From Phytopythium helicoides (lineage: Eukaryota; Oomycota; Peronosporomycetes; Pythiales; Pythiaceae), in contig JANFNE010000006.1 of assembly GCA_024867545.1 (NCBI GenBank), positions 434,001 to 498,000 of the forward strand: 64,000 nucleotides of DNA. Reading direction: 5' to 3'. Position 1 is the first letter of the stretch. Each line of letters opens with the position of its first letter. The notes beneath the pieces were generated by a model. The model was not told the DNA's origin. It worked only from the letters and a program-made list of their open reading frames with translations, and did not search any database. A program made the position numbers and the translations under genes. This document shows, piece by piece, positions 1 through 7,985 of this stretch.

Positions 1-1
1 C

Positions 2-619
2 AAATTTCCATACGAGTTCTTTCTCTCGTATATGCAAAAGTTTATGGATAATGCTTTCCAAAGCCAGCAAATCGCAATGAAGTGGCAACGAGAAGGACGC
101 GTTCTAACACCTTACGCATCTCGAATCGTGAGCGAGCAAACTGAAGCATCAGGCTTCTATGAGGTCCGTCCTTCTACAAATGGAAAAACGTTTGTACAGA
201 GCACGCGCGGTGTACGCTCTACACATCGAGTTGTGTTAGCTGAGAGATCATGCACGTGCCATTTTATGCAGCAGTACGGATTGCCTTGCCGTCACTATAT
301 CGCCTCGCTGAACAAACTGAAGTGTTTAGAAAAATTGCATGATGCATGCGACAGCTGCTACTTTGTCAAGAATTATTTGGTCGGGTATGGCTGCGGAGAT
401 GACGCAGAGCGAGGCGGCATTGAGATTCCAATCGAGACCGACTTGTCCCCAGAACAGGTCCAACCACCAGTCAGCAATCTAAGTGGTACGGGCCGCAAGC
501 GCACCCGCCGTTTTGCTAGTCGAGGCGAGCGTCCAAGCTCATCGACTGCACGACCGACACGGCGCTGCACGATATGCAGTGAGGTGGGCCACAATCGACG
601 CTCTTGTGTACATGCATAA
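2..619 (+). CDS. MULE-type transposase, C-terminal fragment (5' cut by window edge)
   Basis: The frame is open from base 2 and ends at TAA 617-619, so this is the tail of a longer protein. It carries a SWIM zinc finger (CTC...CRH pattern, bases about 250-300) and, at the very C-terminus, a CCHC zinc knuckle (C-x2-C-x4-H-x4-C, about bases 570-612). SWIM followed by a knuckle is the usual C-terminal layout of Mutator-like (MULE) transposases, which are abundant in oomycetes. The catalytic DDE region would lie to the left of the window. A basic, Ser/Arg-rich linker separates the two zinc modules. I cannot tell whether the element is intact. A domesticated FAR1/SWIM gene is the alternative. Confidence 0.75.
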   Translation, partial: KFPYEFFLSYMQKFMDNAFQSQQIAMKWQREGRVLTPYASRIVSEQTEASGFYEVRPSTNGKTFVQSTRGVRSTHRVVLAERSCTCHFMQQYGLPCRHYIASLNKLKCLEKLHDACDSCYFVKNYLVGYGCGDDAERGGIEIPIETDLSPEQVQPPVSNLSGTGRKRTRRFASRGERPSSSTARPTRRCTICSEVGHNRRSCVHA

Positions 620-717
620 CCTAGACATAAAGCACAAACGGAGCGTTTCCCATGTGTAATTGTTGGGTTGCTGTAGATATAGATGAAGCAGTGTGCCTTG
701 ATGCGGCTTGTCTCCAA

Positions 718-858
718 GTTTTGAGCAAATATCTGCTAGTTTTAGGCAAGTATCTTGTACTTTTGCGCTCATATCCGCTGGTTTTGAGCAAAATCTCTCG
801 TGATTATGAGCAAAATCTCCACTACTTGTGCGCAAGTATCTTGTAGTTTTGAGCACGC
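718..858. repeat. degenerate 21-bp tandem repeat (about six units)
   Basis: From 718 the sequence repeats with a 21-base period: units at 718, 739, 760, 781 and 802, then a slightly longer one at 823 and a partial one at 846. Each begins GTTTTGAGCA or a variant and continues with an (A)GTATCT-like core. Because 21 is divisible by three, both strands show a seven-residue periodicity in open frames. I do not think it is a coding gene. The rest of 620-1012 holds nothing recognisable. Confidence 0.7.
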
Positions 859-1012
859 GAGTTCACGATGCGCGTACATGCACACGGATAGGGAAGCCGA
901 CATAGAAGGGTATCGATCGGAGTGTTTAATCCACCCTGTCAAATCTGTTGTCGTTGAAGTTGCAAATAGTTTTATGAAATAATTACTGATTTGTGTAAAC
1001 ACGATTCTGTAT

Positions 1013-1393
1013 TTACTGTTCAAGAACAAATGGCTTTCGACAAAATGGACACGGTGGAGGACCTTCGGTGACGCCGTAGACTGGATCTCGCTCTTGGCTC
1101 TTCACCAATAGTGTTGCGTAGCATGCGCGGTGCATGCGATGCCCGCAAATGACGGACTGCACCCATGCCCGCACGCCCTCGCCGCAGAAGTGGCACTCTT
1201 CCAGCTTTCGGGCATACTTGGCTCGCTTGCGCTCAGCATCGCGAGCTCGCGCTTTTGCGGCAGCGTCCCGCAGACGAGCTGCACGGAGTCGTGGGTTCCG
1301 ACGCTCCCGACACACGCGCCGTCCCTGGTGGACCTTCATGTTTCGCTTGGTTTTAAATGCTGCCTTGCATTTCTTGCAGATGAACTCGCTCAT
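1013..1393 (-). CDS. small C2H2 plus RING-like zinc-finger protein
   Basis: Single-exon frame of 126 codons with ATG at 1393. The N-terminus has a C2H2-like finger (C-x2-C-x10-H-x5-C, residues about 6-28). A highly basic, Arg/Ala/Lys-rich helix follows (about 30-65). The C-terminal half is a RING-like domain with CHFC, CGHRMHRAC and CPFC motifs. A C3HC4-type RING suggests E3 ubiquitin ligase activity, but this is inferred from motifs only. The gene lies between two MULE fragments, so it may be element cargo or a survivor between insertions. I do not recognise a named orthologue. Confidence 0.6.
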   Translation of the reverse strand: MSEFICKKCKAAFKTKRNMKVHQGRRVCRERRNPRLRAARLRDAAAKARARDAERKRAKYARKLEECHFCGEGVRAWVQSVICGHRMHRACYATLLVKSQERDPVYGVTEGPPPCPFCRKPFVLEQ

Positions 1394-1459
1394 TTCGGTT
1401 TGGATGTGAGCTCTGTAAGTGTGACGAAATAGGATAAATTTCTACCATTCATTCCAAAA

Positions 1460-1505
1460 GGGGTGTACGAGCCATTCATTTGCAATACATATGGCTCGAC
1501 ACCCC
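1460..1505. repeat. imperfect inverted repeat (hairpin)
   Basis: A 16-base arm, GGGGTGTACGAGCCAT (1460-1475), pairs with ATGGCTCGACACCCC (1491-1505) with one unpaired base, around a 15-base loop. It sits upstream of the minus-strand zinc-finger gene and could be a small terminal inverted repeat or a regulatory hairpin. Confidence 0.7.
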
Positions 1506-1606
1506 ACCCGGTACTGTATGTACACCTCTTCTGACTATTTAATCTTATTTTGACAATACCACCTCGTAGTACACCCTTTCTGTCAAAAGTCCTCCAAAAA
1601 TGGAGC

Positions 1607-1736
1607 AAGATCTCACGGAGGCAAAAAAATCTTTTAAAATGGTATCTTTGGCGTCCGGAAGGCGTAAGATGAAGGCGTAAGATCTTACGGAGGCATAAGT
1701 ATCTTTAAAAATGGTATCTTTGGCGACCGGAAGGCG
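1607..1736. repeat. two 58-bp direct repeats flanking a 12-bp palindrome
   Basis: Copy 1 (1607-1664) and copy 2 (1679-1736) differ at only a handful of positions. Both contain the cores CGGAGGCA and ATGGTATCTTTGGCG and end CCGGAAGGCG. Between and across them lie GCGTAAGAT repeats and a perfect palindrome, GTAAGATCTTAC (1677-1688). They end immediately before the promoter and start of the MULE N-terminal fragment, so they may be subterminal repeats of that element. Confidence 0.75.
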
Positions 1737-1743
1737 CGATGGA

Positions 1744-1759
1744 GCTCATTCCACAATTC
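1744..1759 (+). promoter_or_regulatory. oomycete core promoter element (Inr)
   Basis: GCTCATTCCACAATTC matches 15 of 16 positions of the published oomycete core promoter consensus GCTCATTYYNCAWTTT. It lies 58 bases before the ATG at 1817, so transcription probably starts here. An upstream in-frame ATG at 1739 would then be outside the message. Confidence 0.75.
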
Positions 1760-1816
1760 GCACTGCCCCAAGCAAACTTTCGCTCTCTCTCTCACTACTG
1801 CTGCTCCCAAAATCAA

Positions 1817-2317
1817 ATGGCTGCATCAAATCCAGCGCATGACATTAAGGTTGGATTGATGTTCCCAGACCGTAAATCGTGTACTGCCTTCGTCCAGGAT
1901 CTTGCACTATCGCAGAGCAAGCGTGCAGTCATTGATAAACAGAGAAGTGGTGGTCGGAACGTATACTACAGCTGTTCGAGCTCAACACCGTGCACATTCT
2001 ACGTCATTGTGTACAAGAAAAAGCAGTGTAACGTATCAGGATTCTACATCAGCTCATTCTGTATTGATCATCATGGTTGCACCGGCAACGCGAGACTTAC
2101 TGCTCGTCAAGCCGGTGAGATTGAAGTTGCTCGAGCAGCTGTGGCTGCAAACCCTCGTATTCCAGCGCGGCAACTGCAAAGACAAGTTCAATCTGTGGCT
2201 GGAGTCGCGGTGCCTCAACGAATGATGTACAGAGCGAGGGAGATGCAAAGTGGATTTGGATTCAAATTCAAACTAATGAATCACTATCGCTCCAAGTTGA
2301 AGTGCATGGGTGTATAG
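1817..2317 (+). pseudogene. MULE transposase N-terminal DNA-binding fragment, truncated
   Basis: The frame encodes a FAR1/WRKY-GCM1-like zinc-binding domain. Conserved features are an F-x-S/D-R-K-S/A-type start, a Tyr/Cys pair (YYSCSS..PC) and a C-x-D-H-H-G-C end. A helical ARQ...ARQLQ linker follows, typical of the region between the DNA-binding domain and the DDE core of MULE transposases. The protein then stops abruptly at 2317, and neither the DDE core nor a SWIM domain follows. I place the start at 1817 because a good core promoter lies just upstream. With the SWIM tail at 2-619 lying 5' of it on the same strand, the two pieces come from separate or rearranged elements. Confidence 0.6.
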
Positions 2318-2406
2318 TCACTTCAAGATTGCTCCACTTGTTCCTGCCTTGCATACAAACTCGGCGTGCAGCACCTTTCCCCGGACACCGCAGAGCCAAC
2401 CGCTTC

Positions 2407-2414
2407 CTCAGTCT
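2407..2414 (+). promoter_or_regulatory. Inr-like element for the ARM-repeat gene
   Basis: CTCAGTCT fits the short oomycete initiator YTCANTYY and lies 35 bases before the ATG at 2449. The motif is short and could be chance. Confidence 0.4.
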
Positions 2415-2448
2415 CCAACTCCCGATCTTGGAGAGACGCGACTGAGTC

Positions 2449-5316
2449 ATGGAGAGGGTGAGGATGGAGCAGCCGCCGCCCAGCCGCTGGGCGGCTTGCC
2501 CGCTCGTCGCTATCGACGACAAGTACGAACGCAGCCGTGAGCACGCGCGCACGATGGCTGACCGGTTGGGGGACCACGCAGCCGCGCGGCTTCACGGCTT
2601 CCAGCGCGAGCAGTCCGAGGACAGTCCAGGGCAGCTCAAGCTCAAGCAGCGCGTTAACGGAATCCGTGACGAGCTGCTGGTGCTTGAGACGGAAATGCTC
2701 GCGCTCGTGCGGCTGGCCAAGACGGTTGACGTCGTGCGGCTTCTGCGGAGTCTACACACCGCACTCGACTCGGCAGCCTCGCACATGATGCAGGGCAACG
2801 AGGCGAGCGACTGGAGCGACTGGGAGCAGGTGCTGAGCGAAGAGAGGCAGGCGCGGGTCGCCTGGTTCCGCCACGAGCTAGACCAAGTCGAAGCCCAAGG
2901 TGCTTCTGGCTCCAACGTGTTTGCCGAGATCGACACAGACGCCAAGTTGCAAGAAGTCAAGACCGAGCTCGAGGCGGCCATTGACAATTACGCGAACAGC
3001 ACCGGAGCCGAGACACTGACAGCCGGGGAGATAAGCGTGATTAAGGCGGCATTCGACTCAGTCAACGAGAACTTCGATGGCATGGCCATCTCGCCGGCGA
3101 CAGACTTGATCTCGGGAGGTATCGGCTTCTTGGTGCAACAGGTGCGCTGCGGCAATGACAGCGAAAAGGTGGAAGGCGCACTAGGCTTGGCGAGACTGTC
3201 TTTTCGCGACGACATCTCAAGTCAAGTTTTGGCGGCGCGAGGCATCAAGCCTCTGGTGGAGCTCGTGCGACATGGAAACAACGAGCAGAAGAAGTTCGCG
3301 AGCATGACGCTGGCAAACTTGACTAGCTTTTCAGATATCAGCGAGGCGCTGCTAGCCGCGCAGGGTATTAGCCCGTTGGTGAACCTCGTTCGCAACGGCA
3401 CTTCGGTCCACAAGGATTCTGCTACTGCGACATTATCCAATTTGGCTGCTCGTGGAGATATCAGTCAGGCGATGCTAGAGGCGCATGGCGTCGACGCGCT
3501 GGTGCAGATTGCACGCAACGGCACAGAGGATCAAAAGGCAAATGAAGTGATGGCATTGTCCAACATGGCTTACCACGGAGATATCACCGAGGCGATGGTG
3601 GCCGCGAATGGCATTGCTGCTCTCGTGGAGCTCATGCGCAATGGCAATCCTACTCAGAAAGAGCACGCGGTCGGAGCGCTGACCAGATTGTCACTTCGCA
3701 CAGATATTAGCGGTGCAGTGTTGGCGGCTCGTGGGATCGACCCACTGGTGAAGCTTGTGCGGGTTGGTACCGACGAACAGAAGAAGCAAGCAGTGCTGGC
3801 ATTATCCAGCATGTCAATACAGGCCGATATTAGCAAGGCGGTGATGACAGCGCGTGGGATCGAGCCACTGGTGCAACTTGTGCGCAGTGGCAATGAGATC
3901 CAAAAGAAGCAAGCGGCAACGGCGTTGGGCAATTTGGCCAGGCGTGGAAATGTCAAGATCAGCCAAGCGATTTTGGCCGCTCGCGGGATCGATGCACTGG
4001 TGAAGCTTGTGCGGGAGGGTACTCCTTCTCAGAAAGAGCAAGCTGCGCGAGCGTTGGGGGATTTGCCTACCCGTGACGAAATCTGTGACGCTGCAATGGT
4101 TGCTGGCGGCATTGACCCTCTGGTGAAGCTCGTACGAAATGGCAATTCCTCCCAGAAATTCGAAGCAACTCGAGCGCTAGCCAACTTTCGCGGGGATATT
4201 GCTGGTGCGGTGCTAGCTGCTAACGGTATCGAACCGCTGATGAAGCTTGTGCGCAGTGGCAACCATCAGCAGAAAGAGCTTGCCGCACTGGCCCTGGCCA
4301 ACATGTCAAGTCGCGCAGATATCAACACTGCAGTGTTGGCAGCGCGTGGTATTGAGCCATTGGTACAGCTCGTGCGCAGTGGCACTCGAGCTCAAAAGGC
4401 AGAAGCGGCTCGCGCGCTGGCCAATTTTGCAATGTATGCTGACATGAGCAAGCCGATGGAAAATGCGCGTGGAATTGATGTATTTGTTCAGCTCATGCGA
4501 GACGACGATGAGGAGCTCCAGCTTCAAGCGACATGAGGGCTAGCAAACTTTTCGAGTCGTTCGGACATCAGTCGCGCTGTGATTGCAGCGCGAGGCATCG
4601 ATGTGCTTGTGCAGCTGATGCGTGATGGAACAGCTACCCAGAAACGAGCTGCGGTGAAAACGTTAGTCAATCTGTCCAAGTTTGGAGATATTAACAACGC
4701 ACTGTTGTCAGCGCACGGCATCGAAGAACTGGTGAAGCTTGTGCGTGAAGGGAACGATGATCAGAAACGGTATGCGGCTATGACGTTTACCTTCTTACCT
4801 ATTCATGGCAACTGCAATGCAGCGGTAATTGCTGCGCAAGGTATCGAAGCACTTGCGAAACTAATGCGGACCGGCAACGACGAGCAGAAGGAAGAAGCTG
4901 CCCGAGCGTTGTCCCACCTGGCTTCTCGCAAGGGCGTCGTTGGAGCGGTGCTGACTGCTCGTGGAATTGGTCCTCTGGTGCGACTCATCCGGAGCGGCAC
5001 AAACAGGCAGAAGGAAGTTGCTGCCGCAGCACTGCTGAACTTGTGCAACGACGGCAATATCAACGACGCGGTGGTGGCTGCCGGTGGGGTCGCTGCGCTC
5101 GTGCGGCTGGTGCAGAGCGGTGTCGGTGGTCAGAAGTACGCAGCGGCTGGTGCATTGGCCGGTTTGACGAGTCGTGGCGACATCTCCGAGCCGGTGACGG
5201 CTGCAGGAGGTCTCGAGGCGTTGGTACAGTTGGCGCAAACGGGCACGTCTGCGGAGCAGAGCGTTGCGGTGATGGCCATCCAGAACGTGGCCTCGGGTGG
5301 TGGTGACGATTACTGA
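2449..5316 (+). CDS. ARM (armadillo) repeat protein, 955 codons, interrupted by one in-frame TGA
   Basis: After a helical N-terminal region (about residues 1-220), about 18 tandem armadillo repeats of about 41 residues follow. Their pattern is G-I-x-x-L-V-x-L-V-R-x-G, then QK-x-x-A-x-x-AL-x-N-L, then D-I-x-x-A-V-x-A-A. Such solenoids are protein-interaction scaffolds, as in VAC8 or importin-like proteins. The frame is continuous except for TGA at 4534-4536 within repeat 12. Other repeats have Arg or a similar residue there, so CGA to TGA is the simplest explanation. Downstream codons continue in the same frame for six more repeats. The gene is therefore a recent pseudogene, a natural nonsense allele or a sequence error. 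Read literally, the product stops at 695 residues. Start chosen: first ATG after the Inr-like element. Confidence 0.8.
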
Positions 5317-5499
5317 TGAGGTGAAGTCAGGCTCGATGCATTCGTGGGTAGCGTGTCGTGGTTTGGTACTGAAAAAATGACGTTGAAGCCCACTCCCCCA
5401 AGTGGATCCTGTCCATTCCATCTCGGTGCATGTCGTGCGCTTGATCCGGACCACCGCGGCTGCTGTCCAGTTCCCCCCGCGGCGCTTCCGTAAATAAGC

Positions 5500-7857
5500 A
5501 TGGCTGCACCTCATGGCGACCCGTTCGAGGGCGAGGAGACGTTCCCGCGGCCGCCGCCGCGCACGCGCACGTTCCTGCGCTCGCACGCGCGCAAGTTCGC
5601 GCTCGAGGTGGTGGGGCGCGACGAGGCGACGGGCGCCGTGACGGCGGCGCTCTGCCTCTTCTGCAAGCACTTCGGGCGCGAGGAGCGGCCGGGCAAGAAG
5701 CGCCGGCCCACGGCGCACTTCAAGTACTTCCGCCAGAGCTTCCGCACCGACCTGTACGTGCAGCACCACGCCTCGCAGCACCCCACGCGATGGGCAGAGT
5801 ACGACGCGCTGCCGGATGACGACGACCGCAAGCGCGCCTACTTCCCCGCGGCCGCGCCGCCCTCGCACCAGGACGGGCGAGAGAAGCTCGCGGGCGAGAA
5901 GGTCGTCGCGGAGGCCGCCGCGGCCGCCAAGAGGTCGCCAGACGAGCGACGACTGTGGTTTGCGCTGCCTGCAGAGGTTGTGGAGCTGCTTGTCCCCGCC
6001 CCGTGGACACCCGCGGGCTTTAGAGCATGCAGCAGAGCAGAAGTCGCCCCCGAACAGGGCAGAAACCACGCGCTCTACCGCGTAGCGTTGTTCTCGCGCG
6101 AGCTTCTCGACCTCGCAGTTGACTGCTTCGCGACTGGAGTCACGGTGCAGCAGGCCGCACGGACACTCGCGGCCACGACGAAGCGCGTCGCAGCAGGCGG
6201 AGGCACGACGCCTACGTCAATTGCAACAGCTGGAGCTGGAGAGATGGAGGCGCTTGCGCAGCTTACTGTCACTGCCAGTCTGACCAACCTCGGCATGGTG
6301 CTTGCGAGCACGATCGGCTTTACGCTCGAGATCCACTCGGTGCATTCGGCGTATTCTGCTGCAATTCCCGGTATGGACGACGTGCTGCTTGATGTGCGAG
6401 CGCTTGTGTTTGTTCCCAGCATCTCCGATGTGCAGAGCTTTCATCTAGTTGCGTTTCCCAATGCGGTAGCCCACGACGCATCAAAGCTCGGACTCGCGGT
6501 CGTAGCTCTGCTCGACGCCATACTGCCACCCGAAACTCCGTCGCCTTGGCGAGGACGGCTACTTGCTGTGGCCTCGGACGAGTTTGGATCACGGACGCGA
6601 GCATCTGAGCTCGCGGCATGGCTGTGCGCGCATGTCCGCCCGCAGTCGCCTCCTTCGGTACTTCCAATTCGCATGTGGGTGGCGGCACCTCACGTCCATC
6701 ATGCGCTCGATGCCTTCTATACTTCGCTGCTGGACGGCGAGTTCATCCCTGAGTGGCGCCGGCTCGTGGCGCACATCCAGTCGCATCCCAGCCTCGTCCA
6801 AGAAATGGGTCGTCCCCCGTCGTGGTCGGCGATTACGGGAGACTCAGCTGGTACCGACAAGTGGCTCGCTATGGGGCGCGACGCTAAGTGGATCAACGAT
6901 AAGCGGGTGCGGCTTCGCAAGGCGCTTGAGGAGAACAAGTCTGACGAAACAGCGCTTCCAAGAGACTCGTGGTGGATCACATTTTTCGTTGTCAATTGGG
7001 TCGCAACTCGCGCCGATGACGCCTATGCTCGATTGCGTGCATATCCGCAGGCAGCTACGTCTGCTGCAGCTATTGCAGAGCTGGCAGGCGAGATCGCTGC
7101 TGCCTTCCGCGCTCAGTCGCCGACAGCAGTCGTGCTCAACGAAGACTTCAAGGTCTCGCAAACTGGCCGCTATTGTGTGTCGATTCACAACGCCCGCGAG
7201 TTTGTCGACGACCTTGGGCTGTTCGTGAACAACCTGGTTGCCCATGTGGATGCGGCAGTTCTCATCAAGGTGCTTGAGTCAGTCTCACAGGGCATAGCGA
7301 ACCTCGTGGAAGGGCTGGTGGAAGTCAGTGGATCCGTTCGACCTGCCGAATACAACGAGCCCGCATCCCCGCTACCGCCTGTACGACCTCGAGAGTTGGC
7401 GGCCCTTAGCGGTCGCGAGCTTGTCTTGCGGCTCTCGCCGCTGCGCCAGTTATTTGCAGATGAAGAAGCACGAGACGTAGTGGATCAAGAGCACCAGGCG
7501 CTGCGCCGGGTAGCCTCCCGCTCTCCAATCTCTTCGTCTACCGCAAACGCCCAGTCCGAGCTCGCTTACGCATGGAGTCAGACTGGCGGGAGGTTCCCCA
7601 ATCTCCAGGCTCTAGCAGGTGCTGTAGCCACTGTATCAGCTGCATGCGAGCGCTTCGGAGGCCTTTGGGAGAGCGCGTTGGCGCTGCCTGCTCGAACGTA
7701 CGGTCGTGTAGGCGGAGACAACGCGGCCAAAGCCAACGAGCCGGTCGCGTCGGTCGCGGACATCGCAGTCGAGACGGCGTTGCACGCGCAGCAGTTTGCG
7801 CAGCTGGAGGAGCTGACGATGCAGCCGGTGGAGGGCGAGCCTGACGCCGAGATCTGA
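5500..7857 (+). CDS. BED-type zinc finger / hAT-like protein (785 aa)
   Basis: Single long exon. Residues about 30-105 form a BED-like finger (CLFC followed by an HH...H cluster after an aromatic YFRQSF segment). The middle region is compatible with a diverged transposase fold. Near the C-terminus, PNLQALA...CERFGGLW resembles the hAT dimerisation signature (P-x-L-x-x-L-A ... E-R-x-F). I see no terminal inverted repeats or target-site duplication nearby, and codon use matches the neighbours. I therefore infer a domesticated hAT-derived gene rather than a live element. A DNA-binding or chromatin role is likely but unproven. A lineage-specific BED protein unrelated to hAT is the alternative. 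Confidence 0.6.
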   Translation: MAAPHGDPFEGEETFPRPPPRTRTFLRSHARKFALEVVGRDEATGAVTAALCLFCKHFGREERPGKKRRPTAHFKYFRQSFRTDLYVQHHASQHPTRWAEYDALPDDDDRKRAYFPAAAPPSHQDGREKLAGEKVVAEAAAAAKRSPDERRLWFALPAEVVELLVPAPWTPAGFRACSRAEVAPEQGRNHALYRVALFSRELLDLAVDCFATGVTVQQAARTLAATTKRVAAGGGTTPTSIATAGAGEMEALAQLTVTASLTNLGMVLASTIGFTLEIHSVHSAYSAAIPGMDDVLLDVRALVFVPSISDVQSFHLVAFPNAVAHDASKLGLAVVALLDAILPPETPSPWRGRLLAVASDEFGSRTRASELAAWLCAHVRPQSPPSVLPIRMWVAAPHVHHALDAFYTSLLDGEFIPEWRRLVAHIQSHPSLVQEMGRPPSWSAITGDSAGTDKWLAMGRDAKWINDKRVRLRKALEENKSDETALPRDSWWITFFVVNWVATRADDAYARLRAYPQAATSAAAIAELAGEIAAAFRAQSPTAVVLNEDFKVSQTGRYCVSIHNAREFVDDLGLFVNNLVAHVDAAVLIKVLESVSQGIANLVEGLVEVSGSVRPAEYNEPASPLPPVRPRELAALSGRELVLRLSPLRQLFADEEARDVVDQEHQALRRVASRSPISSSTANAQSELAYAWSQTGGRFPNLQALAGAVATVSAACERFGGLWESALALPARTYGRVGGDNAAKANEPVASVADIAVETALHAQQFAQLEELTMQPVEGEPDAEI

Positions 7858-7985
7858 GGACGCCACGTGAGACGCGTCATGGATCTTGATTGCGACCCCT
7901 CATGATTGGAGCTATGCGAATGAAAGGGATCTTGTCTCCGTTGCATTGTAGGATCTTCCAGTTTTCGGCTCCGTCGTTGCTTGAC

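Noticed and set aside
2..2317. One intact MULE spanning the left end
   Set aside because: The SWIM tail lies 5' of the DNA-binding domain on the same strand, no DDE core lies between them, and a minus-strand gene intervenes, so it cannot be a single intact element.
4861..6069. 402-codon minus-strand frame across the ARM and BED genes
   Set aside because: It runs antisense through two genes with clear protein features; high GC gives long antisense frames here.
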